From Deltaproteobacteria bacterium (GTDB lineage Bacteria > Desulfobacterota > BSN033 > UBA1163): DNA of 11,756 bases. The notes beneath the pieces are model-generated. The model was not told the DNA's origin, ran no database searches, and saw only the letters and a program-made list of their open reading frames with translations. Position numbers and translations under genes: made by a program. The stretch lies in the NCBI GenBank assembly GCA_016875155.1, contig VGSD01000040.1, forward strand, positions 1 through 11,756. Reading direction: 5' to 3'. Below, piece by piece: positions 1 to 7,031 of the stretch (positions within the stretch are counted from its first letter, which is position 1; each line of letters starts with the position of its first letter).

Positions 1-134
1 AAGACAAATCCCTGATCGATAACATCCGGCGGAAAGATAGCTGTCCTGCTTATACCGTTTATAAAGATACGATCAAATACCTTGTCTATTTTCGCATTGA
101 TAAGGTGTTGCCCTTAATCGGAGACAAAAAGTAG
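1..134 (+). CDS. C-terminal end of an unidentified protein (5' end outside window)
   Basis: An open frame enters from the left edge and ends at TAG 132-134. It gives about 43 residues with a protein-like composition, beginning DKSLIDNIRRKDSCPAY and ending in a basic GDKK tail. There is no stop from position 3 onward and no internal start with a ribosome binding site, so it is read as the 3' end of a longer gene. I do not recognise the family. The inverted-repeat element at 161-348 begins 26 bases after the stop. Confidence 0.5.
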   Translation, partial: DKSLIDNIRRKDSCPAYTVYKDTIKYLVYFRIDKVLPLIGDKK

Positions 135-160
135 AAATTTTTCACCCTTTTGTGTGTTTG

Positions 161-348
161 CTTCCCCCCTCTTGCCCTTAGAGATTGTGTCACGATTACT
201 AATTTGTCACCCTGAATTTATTTCAGGGTCTCGTAATTAGTTGAATTCATTAGATCCTGAACCAAGTCGGTACGACTCGAAACCAAGTTCAGGATGACAT
301 TTTTTGGGAATTACCTAATTACAACACAGTCTCCTTAAGAGGGGGAAG
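161..348. repeat. Imperfect inverted-repeat element (MITE/REP-like)
   Basis: The outer arms match: CTTCCCCC(C)TCTT at 161-173 against AAGAGGGGGAAG at 337-348, and GAGATTGTGT at 181-190 against ACACAGTCTC at 324-333 with one mismatch. Inside are two hairpins: CCCTGAA/TTCAGGG around 210-228, and ATCCTGAAC/GTTCAGGAT around 254-294. The inner arms also pair with each other (GTCACCCTGAA against TTCAGGATGAC). No reading frame is visible inside. The layout is that of a small non-autonomous element or a cluster of REP-type palindromes filling the gap between two genes. The family name is not assigned. Confidence 0.6.
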
Positions 349-377
349 GTCGATAAGACTCGAATACGAGGGGCATT

Positions 378-1286
378 ATGAAAATCCTGATCACGGGTGG
401 CACGGGTTTTGTTGGGACGCAATTGATCGCTCGATTGGTTCAGGAGGGCCACGAGGTGACCATCCTGACTCGGTCTTTGAAAGGGGCAAAGGGGGCCTCA
501 CCGGGGATCTCCTATTTGGAGGGGGATCCGACCCGTAAGGGCCCATGGCAGGCATCGATTAAAGACCATGATGCTGTGATCAATCTTGCGGGTGCCTCCA
601 TCTTCAGCAGATGGACAGAAGAGCATAAGAGGGCAATCCGGGAGAGCCGGGTCCATACCACTCAAAATATTGTTGAAGGAATACCGTCTCATCCTGAAAG
701 ACCCTGCACACTTTTGAGCACCTCTGCCGTGGGCTATTATGGTTTTTGTGGAGACGAGGAACTCGTTGAGGACTCTCCTCCAGGAAATGACTTTTTAGCC
801 CGTATTGCTAAGGAGTGGGAAGGAGAAGCTTTGAAAGCCAGGGAAAAAGGGGCTCGGGTGGTCATCACCCGTTTCGGCATCGTTATGGGTGAAAAAGGAG
901 GAGCTCTCGGCCAGATGATTCCTCTCTTCAAGAAATATATCGGGGGGCCGATCGGAAGCGGAAAACAGTGGTTCTCGTGGGTTCATATCAAAGACCTAAC
1001 CGAGGCCTTTGTTTTTCTGTTGAAGCATCCGGAGATTTCAGGACCTGTCAACATCTGCTCTCCAAATCCGGTGAGGAATAAAGACCTTGCCAGGGCCCTT
1101 GGGAAAGCTCTTCGCAAGCCTTCCTTCATGCCGGCCCCCGGATTTATGATTAAACTTGTTCTGGGAGAATTTGGTTCGGTTATCCTGAAAGGACAGCGGG
1201 TGATTCCGAAAAGATTGCTGGACCATGGTTTTGTCTTTCAGTATGCGGATATTGACCAGGCTTTACAGAGCATCACGGGTCAATAA
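378..1286 (+). CDS. TIGR01777 family NAD(P)-dependent epimerase (YfcH / SDR39U1-like)
   Basis: This 302-residue protein is of the atypical short-chain dehydrogenase/reductase class. Residues 1-35 form the Rossmann start with the dinucleotide-binding motif GGTGFVG at 7-13. NLAG at 69-72 is the second nucleotide-side motif. STSAVGYYG at 114-122 carries the Ser and Tyr of the active-site region, and RFGIVMGEKGGAL near 165 is typical of the family. The last 50 or so residues (PRNKDLARAL, then RLLDHGFVFQY) match the DUF1731 tail that separates this family from sugar epimerases. The length is normal for the family. The start ATG has GAGGGG about 6 bases upstream. The substrate of the family is not firmly known; the protein is probably cytosolic. 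It lies 80 bp before the glycosyltransferase gene and could share a transcript, but no functional link is evident. Confidence 0.9.
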   Translation: MKILITGGTGFVGTQLIARLVQEGHEVTILTRSLKGAKGASPGISYLEGDPTRKGPWQASIKDHDAVINLAGASIFSRWTEEHKRAIRESRVHTTQNIVEGIPSHPERPCTLLSTSAVGYYGFCGDEELVEDSPPGNDFLARIAKEWEGEALKAREKGARVVITRFGIVMGEKGGALGQMIPLFKKYIGGPIGSGKQWFSWVHIKDLTEAFVFLLKHPEISGPVNICSPNPVRNKDLARALGKALRKPSFMPAPGFMIKLVLGEFGSVILKGQRVIPKRLLDHGFVFQYADIDQALQSITGQ

Positions 1287-1366
1287 GCTCTACGATCCAT
1301 CGTCGAATTTATCTTCCAATCATTAGGTAGGTATCCAGGGGGAGGGACATCATACAAGAGTCATTC

Positions 1367-2485
1367 ATGGTTCCAACCAAATTATATGTCCTCTCCCTTT
1401 TTTGGATTTTGGGTTTTATTTTTTTGTGGAAAATCCCATTTCTCAAGAGGGCAAAACGTCACAACGAAACTCTCTGTAAACTTTCCATCATCATTCCAGC
1501 CCGAAATGAAGAAAGAACCCTCGTCCCTTTACTCTCTTCCATCAGTCAGCAGACCCTGAAACCCTATGAGGTGATCGTCGTTGATGATCAATCTGAAGAT
1601 GCCACGGCAGAAGTGGCAAGAAGAGCAGGTTACATGGTGGTGACCTCAACGGATTTGCCGGAAGGCTGGACTGGAAAACCCTGGGCATGCTGGCAAGGTG
1701 CCCACAAGGCCACAGGAGACCTCTTGCTTTTCCTGGATGCGGACACTTTTTTGGAGCGGGAGGGCCTTGCCAAATTGGTATCGACTTACCTCGAGAAAGG
1801 AGGCCTTCTTTCGGTCCAGCCGTTTCACAAAATGGAAAGAAGGTATGAGCGACTTTCAGCGATTTTCAATATCATCACCATGGCGGGGATGAATGTTTTT
1901 ACCCCTTTAGGGACCAAACTAAAACCCATGGGTGCCTTTGGACCCTGTATGGTCTGTTCGAAAAAAGATTATTTTATGGTGGGTGGACATGAGAAAGCCC
2001 GGGGGGAGGTTCTTGAGAGCCTTGCCATCGGGAGGGAGTTCCTGAAGGCCAACCTGAACGTTCACTGCCATGGAGGCAAAAAAGCTATTTCATTCCGAAT
2101 GTATCCCGATGGGTTATGGACGTTGGTGGAAGGGTTCAGCAAGGGTTTTGGGACAGGAGCCAAAGCGGTGTCGCTGGGAAGCTTGTTGATGATCGTCGCT
2201 TGGGTTTTTGGTGGTGTGGGGATGACCCGGCAACTCGTCCAAACGGCCATTCTGGGAAACATAACGGATTTTCTTGGATGGTTCGTATTAAATGGGTTAT
2301 ATATCTTTCAAATCCACTGGATGCTCCTCCGGATTGGAAACTTTAAATTTTCAACCGCCCTTCTTTTTCAAATCCCGCTCCTCTTTTTCGTTATTGTTTT
2401 TATGACCTCGATCCTGCGCATTTTCTTGATCCGAAAGGTACGCTGGAAGGGGAGGGATGTAAAGATGGTGAAAGGGAAAAATTAA
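1367..2485 (+). CDS. Membrane-anchored family 2 glycosyltransferase, CrtQ-like (4,4'-diaponeurosporenoate glycosyltransferase type)
   Basis: This 372-residue protein opens with a membrane segment (about 5-25). The GT-A catalytic domain follows, with IIIPARNEE at 41-49, VVDDQSEDAT at 71-80 for the nucleotide, and the metal-binding DAD at 124-126. WTGKPWAC near 101-108 is typical of this carotenoid/lipid branch. The C-terminal third carries about three hydrophobic segments (roughly 265-285, 297-320 and 330-355). The length is close to that of staphylococcal CrtQ (about 375 residues). It is placed with CrtQ because the next gene, 4 bases on, is CrtO-like, the same order of activities as in staphyloxanthin synthesis. 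The start ATG has only a weak AAGAG six bases upstream; a stronger GGGAGGG lies about 20 bases upstream. It probably transfers a sugar from a nucleotide donor onto a membrane lipid. The acceptor cannot be read from sequence, and no carotenoid-synthesis gene is visible here. Confidence 0.8.
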   Translation: MVPTKLYVLSLFWILGFIFLWKIPFLKRAKRHNETLCKLSIIIPARNEERTLVPLLSSISQQTLKPYEVIVVDDQSEDATAEVARRAGYMVVTSTDLPEGWTGKPWACWQGAHKATGDLLLFLDADTFLEREGLAKLVSTYLEKGGLLSVQPFHKMERRYERLSAIFNIITMAGMNVFTPLGTKLKPMGAFGPCMVCSKKDYFMVGGHEKARGEVLESLAIGREFLKANLNVHCHGGKKAISFRMYPDGLWTLVEGFSKGFGTGAKAVSLGSLLMIVAWVFGGVGMTRQLVQTAILGNITDFLGWFVLNGLYIFQIHWMLLRIGNFKFSTALLFQIPLLFFVIVFMTSILRIFLIRKVRWKGRDVKMVKGKN

Positions 2486-2489
2486 ATTC

Positions 2490-2984
2490 GTGAGACTTAT
2501 ATATCTCCCCACTTTTTGGACGATCGTCATCGATTTCGTGGCCTGGTTCATCATTCATATCGGAGTGGTGGCCATCATGATTAGGATTCCCACAAAGCAT
2601 TTCAATCCGAATCATTGGTTGTACAGGGGTAGGAAATGGGAGAGAGACGGGGATATCTATCAGGATGTTTTTAAAATCAAAAAATGGAAAAAACATCTTC
2701 CTGATGGATCACGGATCCTCGGGCGTTTTGGTTTTTCGAAGAAGCAATTGAGGGGGAAAAGCACAGGGTACTTCGAAGCCTTCTCCATTGAGACCTGTCG
2801 AGCCGAATTGACCCACTGGATTTTTATCCTGTTTGCACCATTTTTCTTTCTATGGAATCGACCGGGGGTCGGGCTTTTCATGATTTTCTATGCTCTCTTT
2901 GAAAATATTCCTTTCATTATGGCTCAGAGGTATAACCGATATCGATTCGCACGTCTTTTGAAGCAGGAAAAATTGAAGTCTTAA
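2490..2984 (+). CDS. CrtO-like glycosyl-lipid acyltransferase (glycosyl-4,4'-diaponeurosporenoate acyltransferase family)
   Basis: This 164-residue integral membrane protein starts at GTG, four bases after the glycosyltransferase stop, so the two are probably translationally coupled. It has an N-terminal membrane helix (about 8-32), the block FNPNHWLYRGRKWERDG followed by IYQDVFKIKKWKKHLPDG (about 38-72), then two hydrophobic segments (about 109-124 and 128-147) ending in ENIPFIMAQRYNRYR. This block order and length match the small CrtO family, whose staphylococcal member esterifies the glucose of glucosyl-diaponeurosporenoate with a fatty acid. The inferred job here is acylation of the sugar added by the preceding enzyme. 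The TAA stop (2982-2984) lies inside the left arm of an inverted-repeat element, so the native C-terminus may have been changed by that element. Confidence 0.78.
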   Translation: MRLIYLPTFWTIVIDFVAWFIIHIGVVAIMIRIPTKHFNPNHWLYRGRKWERDGDIYQDVFKIKKWKKHLPDGSRILGRFGFSKKQLRGKSTGYFEAFSIETCRAELTHWIFILFAPFFFLWNRPGVGLFMIFYALFENIPFIMAQRYNRYRFARLLKQEKLKS

Positions 2985-3178
2985 CCCCGTTGTTGCATTA
3001 AAAACAGATTCCATGAACGGGAAAACCTTGTCATTGCCCTTTTTGAGAGTATTTATCAGGAAATATGGGACATCACTTTCAGTGAGGTTCGAAGTCATCA
3101 TCAAATACGGCCTCCATGTCTGACGGAGTAAGGGTTTGCAGCATTTCAGCATGGTTATTTCTGCAACAACTGGGTTAA
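2981..3178. repeat. 198-bp element with 17-bp terminal inverted repeats
   Basis: TTAACCCCGTTGTTGCA at 2981-2997 is matched on the opposite strand by TGCAACAACTGGGTTAA at 3162-3178, 16 of 17 bases. The element fills essentially the whole gap between the crtO-like gene and the ABC ATPase. Its left arm contains the crtO-like stop codon and its right arm ends 7 bases before the ATPase start. Inside, the + frame continuing directly from that stop stays open for about 48 codons (core NRFHERENLVIALFESIYQ), but no family is recognised. It looks like a MITE or a solo deletion derivative of a transposon. Confidence 0.6.
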
Positions 3179-3185
3179 TGCTTTT

Positions 3186-4127
3186 ATGAATCCTTCCATA
3201 TTAATTGTTGAAGATCTCTGGAAAAGCTATGCCAAGACCCCTGCCGTGCAGGGGCTCACCTTCGAGATGGGAAGAGGAGAATTTTTGGGTCTCCTGGGCC
3301 CCAATGGCGCCGGTAAAACCACGACGATCCATATGTTGTCCGGTTTGATTCAACCCACTCGAGGGCGCGTCTTCATCCAGGGGGTTGATCTTTTTTCAAG
3401 ACCGATGGAAGCAAAAGCCAGGTTGGGTTTGGTTCCCCAGAGTTTTGCGCTTTACCCGACCTTGTGTGCCCGCGACAACCTTGCCTTTTTCGGAAGCCTC
3501 TATGGGCTGAGGGGAAAGCATTTAAAAGAACGGATGGCCCGTGTCCTGGACGTGGTCGAATTGACCGATCGGGCTAACCAAACCGTAGCGACCTTTTCGA
3601 ACGGGATGAAACGGCGGCTCAATATTGCCGTGGGACTTCTCCATGAACCCGACATTCTTATTCTGGATGAACCGACGGTCGGCGTTGACCCCCAGAGTCG
3701 AAATGCCATTCTTGAAAGTATCCAGGTCCTGAATCAATCCGGGGTCACGGTCTTATACACCACTCACTATATCGAGGAAGCCCAACGTTTGTGCGACCGT
3801 GTAGCTGTCATGGATCAAGGCAAGATCATTGCTCTTGACAGCCCGACTCGCCTGGTTGGATATTTTGGAAAGGGAATGATCCGTGTGGAATTTAATGCAG
3901 GCATCGATGATATGTTCTTGGACCAAATAAGATTGATGGGGGTGGTGAGAGTCGTCGATGATCAGAGAAGGAGAATCCATATCGAGACGGACCGTACGGA
4001 CCAGGCCTCAAAAAAGCTTATGGAGATGATGGAAACTCGGGAGGGGCTGCTTAAAACCCTTGTCATTTCAGAGCCCAATTTGGAGACGGTCTTTATCCAT
4101 TTAACAGGCAAAAATCTCAGGGATTAG
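3186..4127 (+). CDS. ABC-2 type exporter, ATP-binding subunit
   Basis: This 313-residue cytosolic ATPase powers the permease encoded by the next gene. The canonical motifs appear in order: Walker A GPNGAGKT (38-45), Q-loop Q85, ABC signature FSNGM (137-141; usual form LSGGM), Walker B ILILDEP (157-163), D-loop at 168 and switch histidine H194 in YTTHYIEEAQ. The roughly 85-residue C-terminal extension after GKIIALDSPTRLV is typical of drug/Na+ exporter ATPases (CcmA/DrrA type). The signature N139 in place of Gly is a mild variant also found in active exporters. No clear Shine-Dalgarno precedes the ATG, because the 5' leader has been replaced up to 7 bases from the start by the inverted-repeat element. 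The exported substrate is unknown; with the glycolipid genes upstream, lipid or drug export is plausible but unproven. Confidence 0.92.
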   Translation: MNPSILIVEDLWKSYAKTPAVQGLTFEMGRGEFLGLLGPNGAGKTTTIHMLSGLIQPTRGRVFIQGVDLFSRPMEAKARLGLVPQSFALYPTLCARDNLAFFGSLYGLRGKHLKERMARVLDVVELTDRANQTVATFSNGMKRRLNIAVGLLHEPDILILDEPTVGVDPQSRNAILESIQVLNQSGVTVLYTTHYIEEAQRLCDRVAVMDQGKIIALDSPTRLVGYFGKGMIRVEFNAGIDDMFLDQIRLMGVVRVVDDQRRRIHIETDRTDQASKKLMEMMETREGLLKTLVISEPNLETVFIHLTGKNLRD

Positions 4128-4147
4128 AAACCCGGGGAAGCCACATT

Positions 4148-4300
4148 TACCCCGTTAGAAAGCCCCGCAGCTCTGCTGCGGGGATGGTGACTGTTTCCTT
4201 TTCAGCGAACACGGGGTTTAACCCGCTGCGCCAGCGCTTGCGCGGCGAGTGCCCCGTGTGAGCTTTCCCGTTAGAAAGTTGAAAGCTTTCTAACGGGGTT
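4148..4300. repeat. Compound palindromic (REP/BIME-like) element with three hairpins
   Basis: ACCCCGTTAGAAAGC at 4149-4163 is the exact reverse complement of GCTTTCTAACGGGGT at 4285-4299, giving 15-bp ends. Within them sit three hairpins. CCCCGCAG/CTGCGGGG (4163-4170 and 4176-4183) has a CTCTG loop. A GC-rich arm is closed by ACACGGGG/CCCCGTGT (about 4208-4260). The third is CCCGTTAGAAAG/CTTTCTAACGGG (4267-4278 and 4286-4297), a perfect 12-bp stem whose 3' half is shared with the long end repeat. The stems can therefore switch partners. There is no U-tract after the last stem and no reading frame. It separates the ATPase and permease genes of what should be one operon and ends 12 bases before the permease start. 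Confidence 0.7.
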
Positions 4301-4311
4301 TACTCAGGAAA

Positions 4312-5550
4312 ATGATTCGTCAGATCATTGCGATTACGCTCAAAGAATTGAAGACCCTTTTACTGGACCGTGAGGCCCTTGGCTTACTTTTTGTCATGCC
4401 CGTGTTTTTTATTCTCGTGATGAGTTTTGCTCTGGAGGGCGTTTTCGAAGCAGGCAGCAAGGGCCGCCCCATTTCAATCCTGGTCGTTAAGCAAAATGGG
4501 GACCCATTGGCTGAAAAGGCGATTGCCGATCTCGAAGGAATGGAGGGCCTGGTTCTGGTCCAAACCTATGAAGGGATTCCCCTCACCCCGGAGAAGGCAG
4601 AACAATTGGTCGGCAAGGGAGTTTTTCCCTTGGCCCTCCTCTTTCCGGAGGGCTATTCGGAACGGGTGCTGCACACTTCGGGGCACCAGAATGAGAAGGC
4701 AACCGTTTATTTCATCAGTGATCCTGCCATGAACCTCCAACTTTTGGCCTCTGTTAAGGGAGCGATCCAGGGTGCGATTGAGCGGGGTGTTTTATTGGCG
4801 ATCATGGATCAGAAATTTAAAGAGATTTCCGGGACATTACAGGGGAAGGAAGGGCCGTTTGACAGAGGGCCGGGGAGTGCGCAGGTCGGTGAACCGGTAG
4901 CCTCCGGTGTGTCTTTCGTCCATGCTTTTCCAAAAGGGTATTACATGGGTAGACGCCCTACCGCCACGGAGCAAAATGTTCCAGCCTATACGATTTTCGG
5001 GGTCTTTTTTATTGTTCTGACCTTAGCCTCGAGCTTTTTGCAGGAAAAGAAGGATGGCACCTTCCGGAGAATTCTCGCCGCCCCATTATCCAGGTCAGCC
5101 CTTCTTATCGGAAAACTTTTACCTTACTATCTTGTCAACCTGGTTCAAATAGGTCTGATGTTCTGCATTGGCGTCGTTGTGTTCCGGATGAAGATGGGAA
5201 ACCTTCCCGCACTGATCTTCGTTTCCATGGCTCTGGCAGCTACAGCCAATGGGCTGGGACTCCTGGTTGCAGCACTGGGGAAAGCCGAAGCGCAGGTGAA
5301 TAGTCTGTCGGTTCTTCTGGCCATCACCCTTTCTGCTCTGGGTGGCATGATGGTTCCAACCTTTGTCATGCCCGATTGGATGAAGACGCTCTCTCTTTTT
5401 ACCCCTCATGCCTGGGCGCTGGCAGGATATCATGATGTGATCATCCGGGGACTGGGGGTTCAACATGTTCTGAAGGAGATTTCGGTTCTTATGGGATTTG
5501 CCGGACTTTTCTTTGCCATTGCCCTTTGGCGCTTCCGGTTTGATGATTGA
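4312..5550 (+). CDS. ABC-2 type exporter permease subunit
   Basis: This 412-residue permease has the ABC2_membrane_3 layout. It opens with a cytoplasmic start and a first membrane helix (about 22-46). A large extracytoplasmic domain follows (about 50-220, including the charged stretch GKEGPFDRGPGSAQVGEP). The core of about five helices starts at VPAYTIFGVFFIVLTLASSFL. Between helices the sequence EKKDGTFRRILAAPLSRSALLIGKLL is the coupling region expected to contact the ATPase. GGMMVPTFVMPDWMKTLSLFTPHAWAL near 345-372 is a family hallmark. A single permease is encoded, so the exporter probably assembles as a homodimer of permease plus two ATPases. The start ATG follows AGGAAA closely. It is separated from its ATPase by a palindromic element, so messenger stability between the two genes may differ. 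Confidence 0.9.
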   Translation: MIRQIIAITLKELKTLLLDREALGLLFVMPVFFILVMSFALEGVFEAGSKGRPISILVVKQNGDPLAEKAIADLEGMEGLVLVQTYEGIPLTPEKAEQLVGKGVFPLALLFPEGYSERVLHTSGHQNEKATVYFISDPAMNLQLLASVKGAIQGAIERGVLLAIMDQKFKEISGTLQGKEGPFDRGPGSAQVGEPVASGVSFVHAFPKGYYMGRRPTATEQNVPAYTIFGVFFIVLTLASSFLQEKKDGTFRRILAAPLSRSALLIGKLLPYYLVNLVQIGLMFCIGVVVFRMKMGNLPALIFVSMALAATANGLGLLVAALGKAEAQVNSLSVLLAITLSALGGMMVPTFVMPDWMKTLSLFTPHAWALAGYHDVIIRGLGVQHVLKEISVLMGFAGLFFAIALWRFRFDD

Positions 5551-5553
5551 TTT

Positions 5554-5577
5554 GAAGTGTTACACGGCTGACACTTC
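5554..5577 (+). terminator. Possible hairpin terminator after the permease gene
   Basis: GAAGTGT (5554-5560) pairs perfectly with ACACTTC (5571-5577) around a 10-nt loop, starting three bases after the permease stop and lying between convergent genes. No run of T follows, so factor-independent termination is uncertain. Confidence 0.3.
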
Positions 5578-5604
5578 TCAATGGCATTTTATCAGCCTGA
5601 ATCA

Positions 5605-6075
5605 TTAAAAAACTTTCAGGCACTCTCCTGATATCCTGTCCAATTCTTCCTTTATCAGGGGACCTTCAAAGCTGAAAGCCTTGCAACCATCGATCAACTG
5701 ACAGCTGAAACGGGAAGCCTCCTCAACAGCCTCCATGTCCATATCATCTGGATAAACCGTAATGAGTTTCTCTCGAAGAGCGGAAAGCGTTGGCTCGATT
5801 TCCGGTTTCGGGAGAATCCATCGCGCTCTTTGCCTTGCCTTCAACTCCAAATCCAAAAACTCCGGGTTGGGTCTTCGGGAGAGAAAGGAGAGGACTTGAA
5901 AGAACGTACTCCATGATGGATGGAACCTGAAATCAATGGATCCTGATGAAATTTATTCCCGGAGCATTCCCCAGTGCAGTTCCCAAACCATTCCATAACT
6001 GCTTCTGTAGCCCTGTAATTTCACGAAAGTCCCCCAAGTAAAAAAAGACAGTCCGTGCAACCATCCACGTTCCAT
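5605..6075 (-). pseudogene. Unidentified gene interrupted by an in-frame TAA
   Basis: Read on the minus strand, an ATG at 6075 with a strong GGGAGGG five bases upstream opens a frame of 40 codons. The frame is rich in Trp, Gly and Tyr (MERGWLHGLSFFTWG, then YGMVWELHWGMLRE). It meets TAA at 5953-5955. The same frame then stays open for another 115 codons to TAA at 5605. The second part is clearly protein-like: FRFHPSWSTFFQVLSFLSRR, then a helical acidic tail ending ISGECLKVF. The only restart inside it is a TTG at 5856 with no convincing ribosome binding site. The simplest reading is a gene of about 156 codons broken by one nonsense change; two separate small genes are possible. The family is not recognised. 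TAA does not normally encode an extra amino acid, unlike the TGA in the rhodanese gene upstream. Confidence 0.5.
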
Positions 6076-6079
6076 GGCA

Positions 6080-6100
6080 CCCTCCCTTATTCGAGGAGGG
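6080..6100 (-). promoter_or_regulatory. Hairpin that could mask the ribosome binding site
   Basis: On the minus strand CCCTCC (6100-6095) can pair with GGAGGG (6085-6080), and the latter is part of the Shine-Dalgarno of the ATG at 6075. The 9-nt loop is AT-rich. This could limit translation of the interrupted gene. It may also be chance in a purine-rich leader. Confidence 0.3.
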
Positions 6101-6155
6101 ACCCCACTTAGGAGATGCCTTTGTTTAAGTGGTCGTGATTATTGGGTAGGCCTTC

Positions 6156-6995
6156 CTATTTCTCGACAACCCGCAGGTTGAATTCAAAAAAGGATAGCCC
6201 TTTCCTTCTGACTTGTCTTAGCAAGTTTTTGTCTACCTCTCCGCAAAGGATGAGGATTAGATTCTTCAGATTTTTCGAATAACCATCAATTTGGGTGATC
6301 AGTCGTTCGAGTTGTCCCTGATTCTGAAGATCCTTTCTGATCTGAATAAAGATGGTTCCTCCTATGGCAAGGTCAACCTTCATTTTTCCAATCGCAACCT
6401 TCTTAACGATTTCCTTCTCTTTTAGATGTTCCCGCAAGCATGCCGAAAGAGACCTCTCATAGTCTCCTTTCGTCCGACACCCCTCCGGGTTCCATTCCCT
6501 AATCAGTCTTTCGACCTGATCCATCTCGTCCCAAAAAGATGAAACCTTATGCCCAAGATCTACCATGGGGAATACCTCCTTTCTTGTAATTCTATGGCGA
6601 CAGAGTGACTCTTTCTCTTCTACTCTCTTCAGGAATTTTTCGACTGTAACGATGAGTTGTTCATTTTGACCTTCGGCGATCTTATCACATTCATCATAAG
6701 CAGTCACATCGAAAATTAAACGATGACCGTCGATTGCTTTGAGGGTCGCCTCTGTACGAACCTTCATGCCCATAAGTGCAGCAGAAAAATGCCTGATCCG
6801 AATCATCGTCCCTACCGTCATCATCCCCGGAGGGAGAGAATCTTTGATGGCATTTCTTGCTGCAAGTTCCATAAGCAGAACAACCTGATGGGTAGAGAGA
6901 ACCTGTGCGCCCACGTTTCCCATCACGCTGGCAAGATCGTCCAATTGAACAACCATCTCCTTCACCCCTTTTAATCCAACCTCTATTCCCGACAT
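6156..6995 (-). CDS. FlK-like hotdog thioesterase fused to a degenerate PD-(D/E)XK-like domain
   Basis: This 279-residue protein has two parts. Residues 1-128 match the fluoroacetyl-CoA thioesterase (FlK)-like hotdog family. The catalytic trio T35, E43 and H69 has exactly the spacing of FlK T42, E50 and H76, and TVGTMIRIRH (60-69) is a family hallmark; the expected reaction is acyl-CoA hydrolysis. Residues about 150-279 resemble a restriction-endonuclease fold. Y179-E180 is in a leading helix. GKMKVDLAI (203-211) supplies D208. IFIQIRK (215-221) stands where nucleases have (D/E)xK. LITQIDGYSKNL (232-243) precedes a final hydrophobic strand ending in CGE. The second catalytic acid is replaced by Q218 and the lysine by R220, so cleavage activity is doubtful; a binding role is possible. 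The start ATG has AGGAGGA six bases upstream. FlK-family members are usually about 130 residues, so the extension is unusual. No membrane segments are seen. Confidence 0.75.
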   Translation of the reverse strand: MSGIEVGLKGVKEMVVQLDDLASVMGNVGAQVLSTHQVVLLMELAARNAIKDSLPPGMMTVGTMIRIRHFSAALMGMKVRTEATLKAIDGHRLIFDVTAYDECDKIAEGQNEQLIVTVEKFLKRVEEKESLCRHRITRKEVFPMVDLGHKVSSFWDEMDQVERLIREWNPEGCRTKGDYERSLSACLREHLKEKEIVKKVAIGKMKVDLAIGGTIFIQIRKDLQNQGQLERLITQIDGYSKNLKNLILILCGEVDKNLLRQVRRKGLSFFEFNLRVVEK

Positions 6996-7031
6996 CTGTT
7001 CCTCCTGAATTAAACGTCAAGAATTTTTTGA

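Noticed and set aside
2850..3152. 100-codon minus-strand frame across the inverted-repeat element and the crtO-like 3' end
   Set aside because: It spans the left terminal repeat into the opposite-strand gene and has no ribosome binding site or recognised domain.
5119..5466. 115-codon frame on the minus strand
   Set aside because: It is opposite the permease core and rich in His/Gln/Arg, as expected from an antisense shadow.
5953..5955. Stop-codon recoding (as Sec or Pyl) in the split gene
   Set aside because: The codon is TAA; Sec uses TGA and Pyl uses TAG, so a nonsense mutation or two ORFs is likelier.
6104..6132. CCACTTA/TAAGTGG hairpin after the thioesterase fusion gene
   Set aside because: It has a weak 7-bp stem, a 15-nt loop and no T-tract on the relevant strand, so it was not called a terminator.
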